44,287 nucleotides of DNA from an uncultured Lachnospiraceae bacterium (GTDB lineage: Bacteria; Bacillota; Clostridia; Lachnospirales; Lachnospiraceae): positions 1 through 44,287 of the forward strand of contig CATKXR010000041.1 of assembly GCA_949840805.1 (NCBI GenBank), written 5' to 3'. A program made the translations under genes and the position numbers. The notes under the pieces were generated by a model, which had not been told where the DNA came from, did not search any database, and saw only the letters and a program-made list of their open reading frames with translations. Positions 35,312 through 42,634 of this stretch are shown here, piece after piece (within the stretch, counting starts at the first letter, position 1; every line of letters starts with the position of its first letter).

Positions 35312-36376
35312 TTATTTCTCTTTTTTCGGTTCGATCAGACCGCTTTCTTCTGTTGCCCAGCACTGTGGATCGTTCCCATAAAAATCCCCACAGGTTCCCT
35401 TTGCCACGGCAGGACATCCTCTGCACCATGATAGCAGCTTGCACCTTGAACATTTGCCGAATTTTTCATAATCGCGATATTGTTCCATGCCTGTAACCCA
35501 CACATCAGCGATGCGGTCTTCAAAGACATTTCCAACCTTACTGTCTGCCACCCTGCGGCAGGCATAGATCTCTCCGGAGGGTAAGATCGTCAGATGACAG
35601 TTTCCACAATTGCAGCCGCCATAAATCATTCCGTTTTTTGCATTTTCCGGGATTTTGAATTCCCTGTTTTCGTATTCATACAGCGTCCACAGGTGATCCT
35701 TCTTGTTAAAATATGTCTGGCATCCTTCCGCTTCATATTCCTTGAATTTTTTATCACATATGGCAAGCAGTTCCCTGTATTCCTGTGCCGACATGCCGGC
35801 GTCCAGTTCGCCGCCGCTTGGCACATATCTTGAAAAAGCAAAAACATCCGCTCCCGCGGCAACTGCTGCGTCTATGATTCCCGGCACTTCCATACGGTTT
35901 GTCCTGGAAACGGTAGTCATGATGACACTTCGTATTCCTGCCTTTTTGATACAGGCAATTTTCTCAAGTGTGCAGTCATACGAGCCGGGCTTTCTAAACC
36001 AGTCATGTGTCTGGCGGAGACCGTCCAGAGAAAGCTGATACTTCTCACAGCCGTACCATTTCAATTCCCGGCATACCTGCTCATTCAGATGAAACGGGTT
36101 TCCAAGAATTGTAAATCGGATGCCATGCCCGTGCATGAGCTTTAAAAGCTTCCAGAAATCAGGATGCAGAATCGGATCACCGCCGGTAATGTAAAAATAT
36201 GGGGTCCGCCCATAGACTTTACAGAAATCCAGACAATTATAGAAGGTATCTCCCATCTGTTTCCATGTCATGGATAACAGGCAGCCATGATCTCCGGATG
36301 AAAAAATGTAGCAGTGTTTGCACCGCTGGTCACATTCATCTGTGATATGCCATTGAAATGAAAAATAAGGCTTCAT
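35312..36376 (-). CDS. Radical SAM/SPASM peptide-modifying enzyme, ACGX system
   Basis: A 354-residue enzyme predicted to modify the neighbouring Cys-rich repeat peptide. The radical SAM cluster motif CDQRCKHC uses Cys15, Cys19 and Cys22, followed by the SAM-binding GGD (ITGGDPILHPDF). The C-terminal SPASM region has many Cys: GGCNCGNCHLTILPSGEIYACRR, then KCSRCKLLSWCRGCP and a late Cys in DPQCW, enough for auxiliary [4Fe-4S] clusters. It matches what I recall of the family described as 'radical SAM/SPASM domain protein, ACGX system'. The ribosome-binding site GGAGG is 13 nt from the ATG, unusually far, which may keep enzyme levels below precursor levels. Chemistry unknown; a thioether or other Cys-linked bond is the likeliest guess. 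Confidence 0.88.
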   Translation of the reverse strand: MKPYFSFQWHITDECDQRCKHCYIFSSGDHGCLLSMTWKQMGDTFYNCLDFCKVYGRTPYFYITGGDPILHPDFWKLLKLMHGHGIRFTILGNPFHLNEQVCRELKWYGCEKYQLSLDGLRQTHDWFRKPGSYDCTLEKIACIKKAGIRSVIMTTVSRTNRMEVPGIIDAAVAAGADVFAFSRYVPSGGELDAGMSAQEYRELLAICDKKFKEYEAEGCQTYFNKKDHLWTLYEYENREFKIPENAKNGMIYGGCNCGNCHLTILPSGEIYACRRVADSKVGNVFEDRIADVWVTGMEQYRDYEKFGKCSRCKLLSWCRGCPAVAKGTCGDFYGNDPQCWATEESGLIEPKKEK

Positions 36377-36435
36377 CTTTTTTATCGTTCCTCCAACTAT
36401 CTATCAAAAAAGCTTTATAGCTGTTTTATTCGAAT

Positions 36436-36470
36436 GAGTCCCCCAAAAGTTCTATACAGCCGGGGGACTC
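36436..36470 (-). terminator. Hairpin between the precursor and maturase genes (attenuator candidate)
   Basis: GAGTCCCCC (36436-36444) pairs perfectly with GGGGGACTC (36462-36470) around a 17-nt loop, in the 160-bp gap between the precursor stop and the maturase start. Downstream in the minus-strand transcript a short AGCT/AGCT hairpin is followed by six U. Such an arrangement would let most transcripts end after the precursor. Confidence 0.5.
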
Positions 36471-36536
36471 GCCATAGAATAGGGATAGCCCTATCTGCTG
36501 TATGGCCAAACAGGAAATCTTTATAAAATACTTTTC

Positions 36537-36812
36537 CTATTTGTCGCCAGCGCCGCAGGCGGAACCGCAGGCCGCGGGCTTCTCTTCTGGCTTGTCGCCA
36601 GCGCCGCAGGCAGAACCGCAGGCCGCGGGCTTCTCTTCCGGTTTGTCGCCAGCGCCGCAGGCAGAACCGCAGGCCGCAGGCTTCTCTTCTGGTTTGTCGC
36701 CAGCGCCGCAGGCAGAACCGCAGGCCGCGGGCTTCTCTTCTGGTTTGTCAGATGCGCCGCAGGCGCTTCCTGCAGTATTCTTGTTCCAATCAGCTATGTT
36801 TGATAATGCCAT
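36537..36812 (-). CDS. ACGX-repeat peptide, predicted RiPP precursor
   Basis: A 91-residue peptide: a short leader (MALSNIADWNKNTAG) followed by four full repeats of the 17-residue unit SACGAGDKPEEKPAACG and a final partial unit SACGAGDK. There are nine Cys (18, 31, 35, 48, 52, 65, 69, 82, 86), each inside an ACG triplet followed by Ala or Ser. The spacers are DKPEEKPA. A strong AAAGGAGG lies 9 nt from the ATG and a promoter lies upstream. The next gene on the strand encodes the radical SAM/SPASM enzyme, the expected maturase. No double-Gly leader cleavage site is evident, and no protease or ABC exporter is nearby, so the fate of the product is unclear. Confidence 0.88.
   Translation of the reverse strand: MALSNIADWNKNTAGSACGASDKPEEKPAACGSACGAGDKPEEKPAACGSACGAGDKPEEKPAACGSACGAGDKPEEKPAACGSACGAGDK
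36541..36764. repeat. 51-bp tandem repeat array inside the precursor gene
   Basis: Units at 36541-36591, 36592-36642, 36643-36693 and 36694-36744, plus a partial fifth (to about 36764), are nearly identical, differing at only a few mainly synonymous sites. The period equals the 17-codon peptide repeat. The low divergence at silent positions points to recent expansion or homogenisation, so the copy number probably varies among strains. Confidence 0.93.
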
Positions 36813-36871
36813 TTCTTTATGCCTCCTTTATGAATTTGTTTCAGCCGGCACAATTGCCTTCTGTAATATTG

Positions 36872-36899
36872 ATTATATCGGTCTGCCGGCATTCAGCAA
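36872..36899 (-). promoter_or_regulatory. Promoter of the ACGX precursor operon
   Basis: On the minus strand TTGCTG (36899-36894) and TATAAT (36877-36872) are 16 bp apart. A GCCGGCA/TGCCGGC inverted pair (36844-36850, 36884-36890) brackets the -10. Confidence 0.55.
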
Positions 36900-36912
36900 G
36901 TACGCACTTTTG

Positions 36913-36938
36913 AGTAACCTGGGTTACTTTTTGGTAAC
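36913..36938. promoter_or_regulatory. GTAAC half-site cluster upstream of the precursor promoter
   Basis: AGTAACC-TG-GGTTACT (36913-36928) is a 7-2-7 palindrome, and a third half-site GTAAC follows at 36934-36938. The group sits just upstream of the minus-strand -35, where an activator would bind. The cognate protein is unknown. Confidence 0.5.
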
Positions 36939-36990
36939 GTTTGGGCAAATACGCAGTTTTTGGCATATAAAGCACAATAAAATTAAAATT

Positions 36991-37010
36991 TATGAATGTT
37001 TTATGAATGT
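36991..37010. promoter_or_regulatory. Two direct TATGAATGT half-sites
   Basis: TATGAATGT occurs at 36991-36999 and 37002-37010, 11 bp apart, so on the same helix face. The core TGAATGT equals the arms of the palindrome at 37061-37080. Confidence 0.5.
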
Positions 37011-37023
37011 TCTTTATGCCGTG

Positions 37024-37052
37024 TTGACAGAAAAAATATATAATATTATAAT
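37024..37052 (+). promoter_or_regulatory. Promoter of the HxlR regulator
   Basis: A consensus promoter: TTGACA (37024-37029), 17-bp spacer, TATAAT (37047-37052). Confidence 0.8.
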
Positions 37053-37060
37053 TAATATAT

Positions 37061-37080
37061 TACATTCATTTTTGAATGTA
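37061..37080. promoter_or_regulatory. HxlR operator candidate
   Basis: TACATTCA-TTTT-TGAATGTA is a perfect 20-bp palindrome over the expected transcription start, 31 bp before the regulator ATG. Its position suggests autorepression. Confidence 0.7.
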
Positions 37081-37110
37081 GCAATCATTAAAAGCGGAGG
37101 AATAATATAT

Positions 37111-37437
37111 ATGAGAAGGAAAGAAGATTTACCGGAATGTGCCGTGGCAACTACCGTCAGCATGATTGGAAATAAATGGAAGCTTCTTATTATACGCAAC
37201 CTTATATCCCGTTCATGGCGGTTCAATGAGCTTCAACGGGATCTGAAAGGTATCAGCCAGAAAGTTCTGACTGACAGCCTGCGTTCGATGGAAGCAGACG
37301 GAATTATCACAAGGACTGTCTATCCGGAGGTTCCGCCCAGAGTGGAATATGCTTTGAATGAACTTGGAAAATCTCTATGCCCTGTTATAGATGAAATGAA
37401 AAAATGGGGGCTCATGTATAAGGAACTTGCTGAATAA
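37111..37437 (+). CDS. HxlR family transcriptional regulator
   Basis: A 108-residue winged-helix regulator. Typical family elements are the N-terminal CAVATTVSMIGNKWKLLIIRNL (with the single conserved Cys at residue 9), RFNELQRDLKGISQKVLTDSLRSMEADGIITR as the helix-turn-helix region, and the wing YPEVPPRVEYALNELGKSL. GGAGG precedes ATG 37111; the longer open frame upstream is only antisense to the precursor. It is divergent from the ACGX operon. HxlR proteins often sense thiol-reactive or redox signals through that Cys, which would suit a Cys-rich product; this is inference. Confidence 0.92.
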   Translation: MRRKEDLPECAVATTVSMIGNKWKLLIIRNLISRSWRFNELQRDLKGISQKVLTDSLRSMEADGIITRTVYPEVPPRVEYALNELGKSLCPVIDEMKKWGLMYKELAE

Positions 37438-37508
37438 AGCAAAAAAGACGGTCGGCAAAGATCTTGCCATATTATAAAACAAAATCCATCAGGAAAGAAG
37501 GTTCAGCC

Positions 37509-38012
37509 ATGGAAAAGATTATCCCTGAAAAATTCCTGCCAACACATATTGTAGCCGCGGCCGGTGTTGTACAAAACAAAAAAGGAGAGATTTTACTTGT
37601 GAATACTTATCAGGATTCCTGGGTTCTTCCGGGCGGTGAAGTCGAAGTGGGAGAGAATTTGGTCGATGCTGTAATGAGGGAGATTTTTGAGGAATCCGGT
37701 ATTTGTGTGGAGGTGGGAGAACTGTTTTGTATTTCTTCCAATACCGGAAAATATCCGGGTTATGACGGTGTTAAGGAAGTACCGACAAAAGTTATTTTCG
37801 ATTTCATCTGCACGGAAAAATCCGGCACTTTGAGAGGTTCCAATGAAAACCCGGAATCCGCATGGGTTCCAAAAGAGAAAGTTCCGGACATGATAAAGGC
37901 TCCTTCCAACAGGGAACGGTTCAGGGCTTTTCTGGAATATTCCGGCAGGCCCGTCTATCTGGAATACGTTACAAAACCGGGATTTGAGTTAAAGACAAAG
38001 AGAAGCTTTTGA
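37509..38012 (+). CDS. Nudix hydrolase
   Basis: A 167-residue Nudix-fold hydrolase of nucleoside diphosphate derivatives; substrate not defined. I start at ATG 37509, after AAGAAGG, rather than the open frame at 37464. The Nudix box GGEVEVGENLVDAVMREIFEESGI fits G-x5-E-x7-R-E-U-x-E-E-x-G-U completely (split here as GGEVEVGE, NLVDAVM, REIFEESGI). Because it lies two genes before a large ADP-ribose-processing protein, ADP-ribose is a reasonable candidate substrate, but this is inference. Confidence 0.9.
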   Translation: MEKIIPEKFLPTHIVAAAGVVQNKKGEILLVNTYQDSWVLPGGEVEVGENLVDAVMREIFEESGICVEVGELFCISSNTGKYPGYDGVKEVPTKVIFDFICTEKSGTLRGSNENPESAWVPKEKVPDMIKAPSNRERFRAFLEYSGRPVYLEYVTKPGFELKTKRSF

Positions 38013-38037
38013 TTTTTTGCGGGATGCCTTGTATAAT
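38009..38037 (+). promoter_or_regulatory. Promoter of the acetyltransferase gene
   Basis: TTGATT (38009-38014), a 17-bp spacer and TATAAT (38032-38037). It overlaps the Nudix stop codon, so the acetyltransferase can be expressed separately. Confidence 0.7.
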
Positions 38038-38136
38038 GAGAAGTGTACATTAGAATTTGAGGTGATATTGGGTGAAACGTTGCATTGCAGTAACCGGTAT
38101 AGTCAGGCATATTTAAAAAATTTTGGAGGTTATAAT

Positions 38137-38766
38137 ATGACTATATCGGAAAATAAAATATATCCCCGTACAGGTGATACGGAAACTGTTTATCTGAAAA
38201 ATGTAATTATGAATCCGGATATAGAGATTGGTGATTATACAATATATAACGATTTTGTTCACAATCCATGCGATTTCCAAAAGAATAATGTGCTGTACCA
38301 TTACCCGGTCAACCATAACCGGCTTTTGATGGGAAAGTTCTGTTCGATTGCCTGTGGTGCAAAATTTATATTCACAAGCGCAAATCACTCTCTGAAATCT
38401 TTATCGACTTATCCGTTCCCTATCTTTTTTGAAGAATGGGAATTGGATGTGAAAAATATTACGGACGCATGGGACAACAAGGGTGATATTATCATTGGCA
38501 ATGATGTATGGATTGGTTATGAAGCTGTAATTCTTTCCGGAGTAACGATTGGGGATGGAGCAATCATCGGAACCCGTGCGGTGGTTACAAAGGACATACC
38601 GCCATATACAATTGTGGGTGGTGTGCCGGCAAAGCTTATCCGTAAGCGGTTTGATGATGCGCTTATTGCAAGGCTGCTGGAACTGAAATGGTGGGATTGG
38701 CCAGAAGAACGAATTAAGGCTAATCTTGAAACCATACAGTCCGGCCGAATTGATGAATTAATTTGA
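38137..38766 (+). CDS. Vat/CatB-like hexapeptide-repeat O-acetyltransferase
   Basis: A 209-residue left-handed beta-helix acetyltransferase, related to streptogramin A (Vat) and chloramphenicol (CatB) acetyltransferases. GGAGGT lies 7 nt before ATG 38137. Diagnostic elements are the loop HYPVNHNRLLMGKFCSIACG, the catalytic His84 region TSANHSLKSLSTYPF, then GDIIIGNDVWIGYEAVILSGVTIGDGAIIG and PYTIVGGVPAKLIRKRF. The length equals Vat enzymes. Resistance is possible, but many such proteins in gut Firmicutes have unknown acceptors. Confidence 0.88.
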   Translation: MTISENKIYPRTGDTETVYLKNVIMNPDIEIGDYTIYNDFVHNPCDFQKNNVLYHYPVNHNRLLMGKFCSIACGAKFIFTSANHSLKSLSTYPFPIFFEEWELDVKNITDAWDNKGDIIIGNDVWIGYEAVILSGVTIGDGAIIGTRAVVTKDIPPYTIVGGVPAKLIRKRFDDALIARLLELKWWDWPEERIKANLETIQSGRIDELI

Positions 38767-38879
38767 ATATCATGGATGAATGGTTTCTGCGTGTTTGAAG
38801 CAGAAGGATTACCGTTGTTTTGCGGGCAAAAGGGAAGGAGGAAAAATCAGTCGCAAACAGCCCGCCATACGGATATGTA

Positions 38880-38910
38880 ACAAGCCGGAGGATAAAAACC
38901 TCTGGCTTGT
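38880..38910 (+). promoter_or_regulatory. Leader hairpin before the ADP-ribose-processing gene
   Basis: ACAAGCCGGAGG (38880-38891) pairs with CCTCTGGCTTGT (38899-38910), 12 bp with one G-T pair, 32 nt before the ATG. No T-run follows. It may affect translation or be the remnant of a terminator. The rest of the 176-bp gap shows no promoter I trust. Confidence 0.4.
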
Positions 38911-38942
38911 TGATGCAGAAGCGGCAGAGGAGGGTTGTTTAT

Positions 38943-41606
38943 ATGTATAAGGATAATATAGAAATGCTTAAGGATACCCTGCGGATATTAAAACAGGGAA
39001 GCTATGAGATAAACGGAAGGACTGTGAATCTAAAGTTGTCGAAAAAGGCAATGGAGACAATTCATGTCCTGCTTCCAGAGAATGTACAGGATATCTGCAG
39101 CCGCACGGATTTTAAAAGAGTCCATGTAATAGGCAGATGCGGTTATGGATGCGAAAACATGGATTCTTTTGCTGCCGCGAGACAGCAATATGAACAATTC
39201 AGTTATATGTTTTGGAAGGAGGCAAAGCCTGTACTTGTCCTGAATCTTGCAAATCCCGTGCATCCGGGAGGCGGCGTCCGCCGTGGCGCAAGAGCGCAGG
39301 AGGAAGATCTTTGCAGAAAAAGCTCACTTTTGCTGTCGCTGGAAAGTGAGCATGCGGCAGAATACTATGCATATAACAGGAAACTGGATTCATACATGGG
39401 TTCGGACGCCATGATGTTTACGCCGGAGGTGGAAATCATCCGGGATGAGGACGGAAATCTTTTGGAGAAAACCGTAATCGTCGCCGTACTCACCTGTGCT
39501 GCTCCGATGATCACGCAGGGCAGGGAGGGGATGAGCGAGGACGAGTATCAGGACATGTTTTATAACAGGATCATGGGAATGCTGAAATGCGCCGCCTATT
39601 TCGGATACAAGAATCTTGTCCTTGGCGCGTGGGGGTGCGGAGCTTTTGGCAATGACGCGCATGTGGTTTCTGATCTGTTCTATAAGGCTCTGAAGAATAT
39701 GAGGTTCAACGGAATGGGTGAAAAGGACTTTTTTAAAAGGATTGATTTCGCCGTTCTTGATGAGACGGATGATCTGTATAACTTCAAAGAATTTTATCGC
39801 AATTTTACTAATGAAAATTATTATAAGGATGAAAACCAAAAGGAAATGGATGACGCGATGCAGAGAATTGAGAAAGCCGAAGTTTATCTTGATAAAATCA
39901 GAGGAAGTCTTTTTGGCGGGGCAGTAGGTGATGCATTGGGATATCCGGTGGAATTTCTCGATGAAGAGAGAATTTTTTCCGAATACGGCAGCAAGGGCAT
40001 AAGAGAATACGAGCTTGACAGTGCAAGTAAAAAGGCGCTCATCTCGGATGACACACAGATGGCCCTGTTTACGGCAAACGGCATTCTGGTAGCAAACACC
40101 AGGGTTGCCATGCGGGGAATCGGCGGCATTCCACACGACTATATTATAATGTCATACCAGGACTGGCTGCGAACACAGGAGATGACTTTTGAAGAGAGCA
40201 GAAAGCAGCCCCGCGGCTATATGAAAGGATGCATCTCGTGGCTGGCGGATGTCCCGGAATTATACAGCCGCAGGGCGCCGGGGAATACGTGCCTGTCCGC
40301 ATTACGTCAGTATAAGAATGATGAGATTCCTCAAAATAACAGCAAGGGCTGTGGCGGCATCATGCGGGTTGCTCCGCTTGCGTTGAAAAATTATCCATAT
40401 ACCCAGATAAAGAAGATTGATCGGGAAGGAGCAGAGATTGCAATGCTTACGCACAGGCATTCTTTAGGGTATATGCCTGCGGCAGTCCTTGTGCATATCA
40501 TCAATCGCATTGTTTACTCGAATCAGCAGAGCCTGAAGGAGATCGTTATTGAGGCACGGGATACGGCAGCAGATATTTTTGCAGGCGACGGTTACTTAAA
40601 GAAACTGACAGAGATTATCAATCTTGCCGTCCGTCTTTCGGAAAACGGCGAAAGTGATATTGATAACATTCATCAAATCGGCGAAGGCTGGGTTGCTGAA
40701 GAAACACTTGGCATTGCAATTTATTGCTCGCTGCGGCATCAGGATGATTTTTCCGCCGGAGTGGCTGCCGCTGTAAATCATGGGGGAGACAGCGATTCGA
40801 CAGGAGCAGTAACGGGAAATATTCTTGGTGCGTTAATCGGATATGAGGCAATAGAGGAGAAGTGGAAAAACAATCTTGAGCTTGCAGACGTTATTCTGGA
40901 GATGGCGGACGATTTGTGTCACGGCTGCCAGATGAGCGAATACAGCTACTATGAAGATCCGGACTGGATCAGAAAATATATGGATATGCGGTGGAAAGAC
41001 GAGGAACTTAAGCCAGTGGGCAAGACTGCATTTGTCATAGTCAAGGGAGATATCACAAAAAATCATGGTGTTCAGGCGATTGTAAACGCTGCTAACACAA
41101 GCCTGCTTGGAGGCGGAGGCGTTGACGGAGCGATTCATCGTGCCGCCGGTCCGGAGCTTTTGGCGGAATGTCGTCTGCTGAGCGGATGTGAAACCGGCAA
41201 GGCAAAGCTCACAAAAGCATACCGGCTGCCTTGTGAGTATGTGATACATACACCCGGACCACGCTGGAACGGCGGAAAACCAAAGGAGCATAAACTTCTT
41301 GCATCCTGCTATCAGTCTTGTATGGAGCTGGCTGTCAGGAACGGAATACGGAGCATTGCTTTCCCTTCCATATCTACAGGCATTTATCGTTTTCCGGTGG
41401 ATGAAGCGGCTAAAATTGCCGTCAGCACAGTAAAAAAATTTGTTGCAGACCATCCGGGGGCGGTGGATGTCATAAAATGGGTGCTTTTTGATGATATAAC
41501 ATTTGCAGCTTACGAAAAGGAACTGGAGCGGTGGGAGATGTCCGAAATTGTTTCTTCACCGGTATTTGACGCCGTGAACCGTACACTGTATGACGGCGGG
41601 ATGTGA
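38943..41606 (+). CDS. Three-domain ADP-ribose hydrolase: PARG-like, ADP-ribosylglycohydrolase and macrodomain
   Basis: An 887-residue cytoplasmic protein; start at ATG 38943 after GAGGAGGG. Domain 1 (about 30-290) is a microbial PARG/TIGR02452 domain: [21 protein letters not shown] holds the G-G-G (109-111) and Q-E (119-120) catalytic loop. Domain 2 (about 312-665) is an ADP-ribosylglycohydrolase: [18 protein letters not shown], the metal-binding SDDTQ (368-372) and [11 protein letters not shown] (613-623). Domain 3 (about 692-870) is a MacroD-like macrodomain: [31 protein letters not shown], with Asn718, Asp728 and His732, and the STGIYRFP loop (811-818). All three sets of key residues are present, so each may be active. 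It probably reverses ADP-ribosylation or clears ADP-ribose. No ADP-ribosyltransferase is seen in the window. Confidence 0.93.
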   Translation: MYKDNIEMLKDTLRILKQGSYEINGRTVNLKLSKKAMETIHVLLPENVQDICSRTDFKRVHVIGRCGYGCENMDSFAAARQQYEQFSYMFWKEAKPVLVLNLANPVHPGGGVRRGARAQEEDLCRKSSLLLSLESEHAAEYYAYNRKLDSYMGSDAMMFTPEVEIIRDEDGNLLEKTVIVAVLTCAAPMITQGREGMSEDEYQDMFYNRIMGMLKCAAYFGYKNLVLGAWGCGAFGNDAHVVSDLFYKALKNMRFNGMGEKDFFKRIDFAVLDETDDLYNFKEFYRNFTNENYYKDENQKEMDDAMQRIEKAEVYLDKIRGSLFGGAVGDALGYPVEFLDEERIFSEYGSKGIREYELDSASKKALISDDTQMALFTANGILVANTRVAMRGIGGIPHDYIIMSYQDWLRTQEMTFEESRKQPRGYMKGCISWLADVPELYSRRAPGNTCLSALRQYKNDEIPQNNSKGCGGIMRVAPLALKNYPYTQIKKIDREGAEIAMLTHRHSLGYMPAAVLVHIINRIVYSNQQSLKEIVIEARDTAADIFAGDGYLKKLTEIINLAVRLSENGESDIDNIHQIGEGWVAEETLGIAIYCSLRHQDDFSAGVAAAVNHGGDSDSTGAVTGNILGALIGYEAIEEKWKNNLELADVILEMADDLCHGCQMSEYSYYEDPDWIRKYMDMRWKDEELKPVGKTAFVIVKGDITKNHGVQAIVNAANTSLLGGGGVDGAIHRAAGPELLAECRLLSGCETGKAKLTKAYRLPCEYVIHTPGPRWNGGKPKEHKLLASCYQSCMELAVRNGIRSIAFPSISTGIYRFPVDEAAKIAVSTVKKFVADHPGAVDVIKWVLFDDITFAAYEKELERWEMSEIVSSPVFDAVNRTLYDGGM

Positions 41607-41806
41607 GTCATAGATATGCATACCGGATGTGGGTATGCTGCTGCGGATATGCTGTGTTTGTGGGTAGGCTGAAGGAGCTTCCTGAGGGTAGGAGGCTGTC
41701 TAATGCCGAAGGGTACGGATTGGGCTGCACGGATGTCTGACAGATAGTGGCCATCTGCTCAATGCATGCACGGCAGAATCAGAAGATGTAACCGGATATC
41801 AACTTT

Positions 41807-42262
41807 TTGTCAGATGCCTTTCTGGCCAGACAATTGTTGAGAGTGAGAACAGACAGACGTTTTCTTCAGGAATTTCTTTCGGCAATGGAAAAATCAGAAG
41901 AAGAGATCGTTTTGGTCAAGGATGGCGGCTATGACGGACAGGACAACATTGCGATTGAGAAATATGAGAAGCATGTTAAATTGGCAATAACGGCGCTGAC
42001 AGGCAGGGAAGAGCCGGATGCGCCGGCTGATTTTGAATTTAATGAGGAAGGAATCTGCCTGCTGAAGTGTGCAATATTTATTATTTCAAAAAATGGATCG
42101 AACAGAACGAACAGTCAAAGATGCATGAAGGGAGAGAAATTCCGTAATCTGCCAAAATTGAGAAATGGAATAGACGCATTAAATTTCAGGAAGGTTCTTT
42201 CTGCACTTTGGGTATTCGTATATTCTCAGATTTTGTTACAAGCCGCCAAATTCACTTTGTAA
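41807..42262 (+). pseudogene. Probable gene remnant, unknown
   Basis: A 151-codon open stretch with no good start: a TAA precedes it, TTG 41807 has no ribosome-binding site and the first in-frame ATG (41885) has none either. The first 100 codons look protein-like (RTDRRFLQEFLSAMEKSEEEIVLV, then DGGYDGQDNIAIEKYEKHVKLAITALTG), whereas the last 50 run into the hairpin at 42191 and look non-coding. I do not recognise the family. The 200 bp before it (41607-41806) hold no credible gene. A decayed fragment is the best reading. Confidence 0.35.
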
Positions 42263-42308
42263 AGCAAAATGAGAATAACGGAGTTACCCAAATATCAGAA
42301 AGAACCTT
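42191..42308. repeat. 118-nt imperfect inverted repeat (hairpin element)
   Basis: Arms of about 38 bp (42191-42228 and 42271-42308) match closely: both contain AAGGTTCTTTCTG, TTTGGGTA and ATTCTCA on opposite strands, with a few mismatches between. An inner TTACAA/TTGTAA pair extends the stem around the loop. There is no T-run at the end. It could be a MITE, a small structured RNA, or the end of a lost insertion. Confidence 0.65.
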
Positions 42309-42634
42309 TAGGAAACTCTTTAGCTTTTTGAAGAGGTTAGGAAGCTATGTGCAGAATCCGGTATTAACTTGGATATAAGTTGAAAATATATCTGAAATTG
42401 TAAGCGAACGAAGTCTATTCTTATAAAATTACTGAAAATTTATAAGGTTTTAAGACTTTTGTAGAGATTCAGACACAAACAATACGATGTTTTGAACCCA
42501 ACATCATGACATTTATGGCCGAATAGTTACAAAAATCTTACTTCTATTTCTCAGAAAGTCTTGTATATCCCAGCCAAACTATGTATAATAATTTTATTTT
42601 AATATTCATTTATTAATACTCAGGGAGGACTTCT
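42309..42634. other. AT-rich non-coding region before guaA
   Basis: No ORF and no recognisable purine riboswitch. A TATAAT at 42594-42599 is a likely -10 for guaA, without a clear -35. A short GATGTT/AACATC stem lies near 42485-42505. Confidence 0.5.

Noticed and set aside
34660..35496. 278-codon plus-strand frame opposite the ferredoxin-like protein
   Set aside because: The minus strand carries two exact 4Fe-4S motifs and a good ribosome-binding site; the plus frame has neither.
36541..36764. Regularly spaced repeats resembling a CRISPR array
   Set aside because: The units are contiguous with no variable spacers and the 51-bp period equals 17 codons of the precursor.
36502..37110. Plus-strand open frame in front of the HxlR gene that would give a 311-residue fusion with SPAPQAEPQAAGF repeats
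   Set aside because: It is the antisense of the ACGX precursor array, has no ribosome-binding site, and the HxlR protein has its own promoter, GGAGG and ATG at 37111.
39390..40136. 248-codon minus-strand frame inside the ADP-ribose-processing gene
   Set aside because: It overlaps strongly supported coding sequence with conserved motifs on the plus strand.
42309..42634. Guanine riboswitch upstream of guaA
   Set aside because: The expected three-stem purine aptamer core sequences could not be found in the leader.
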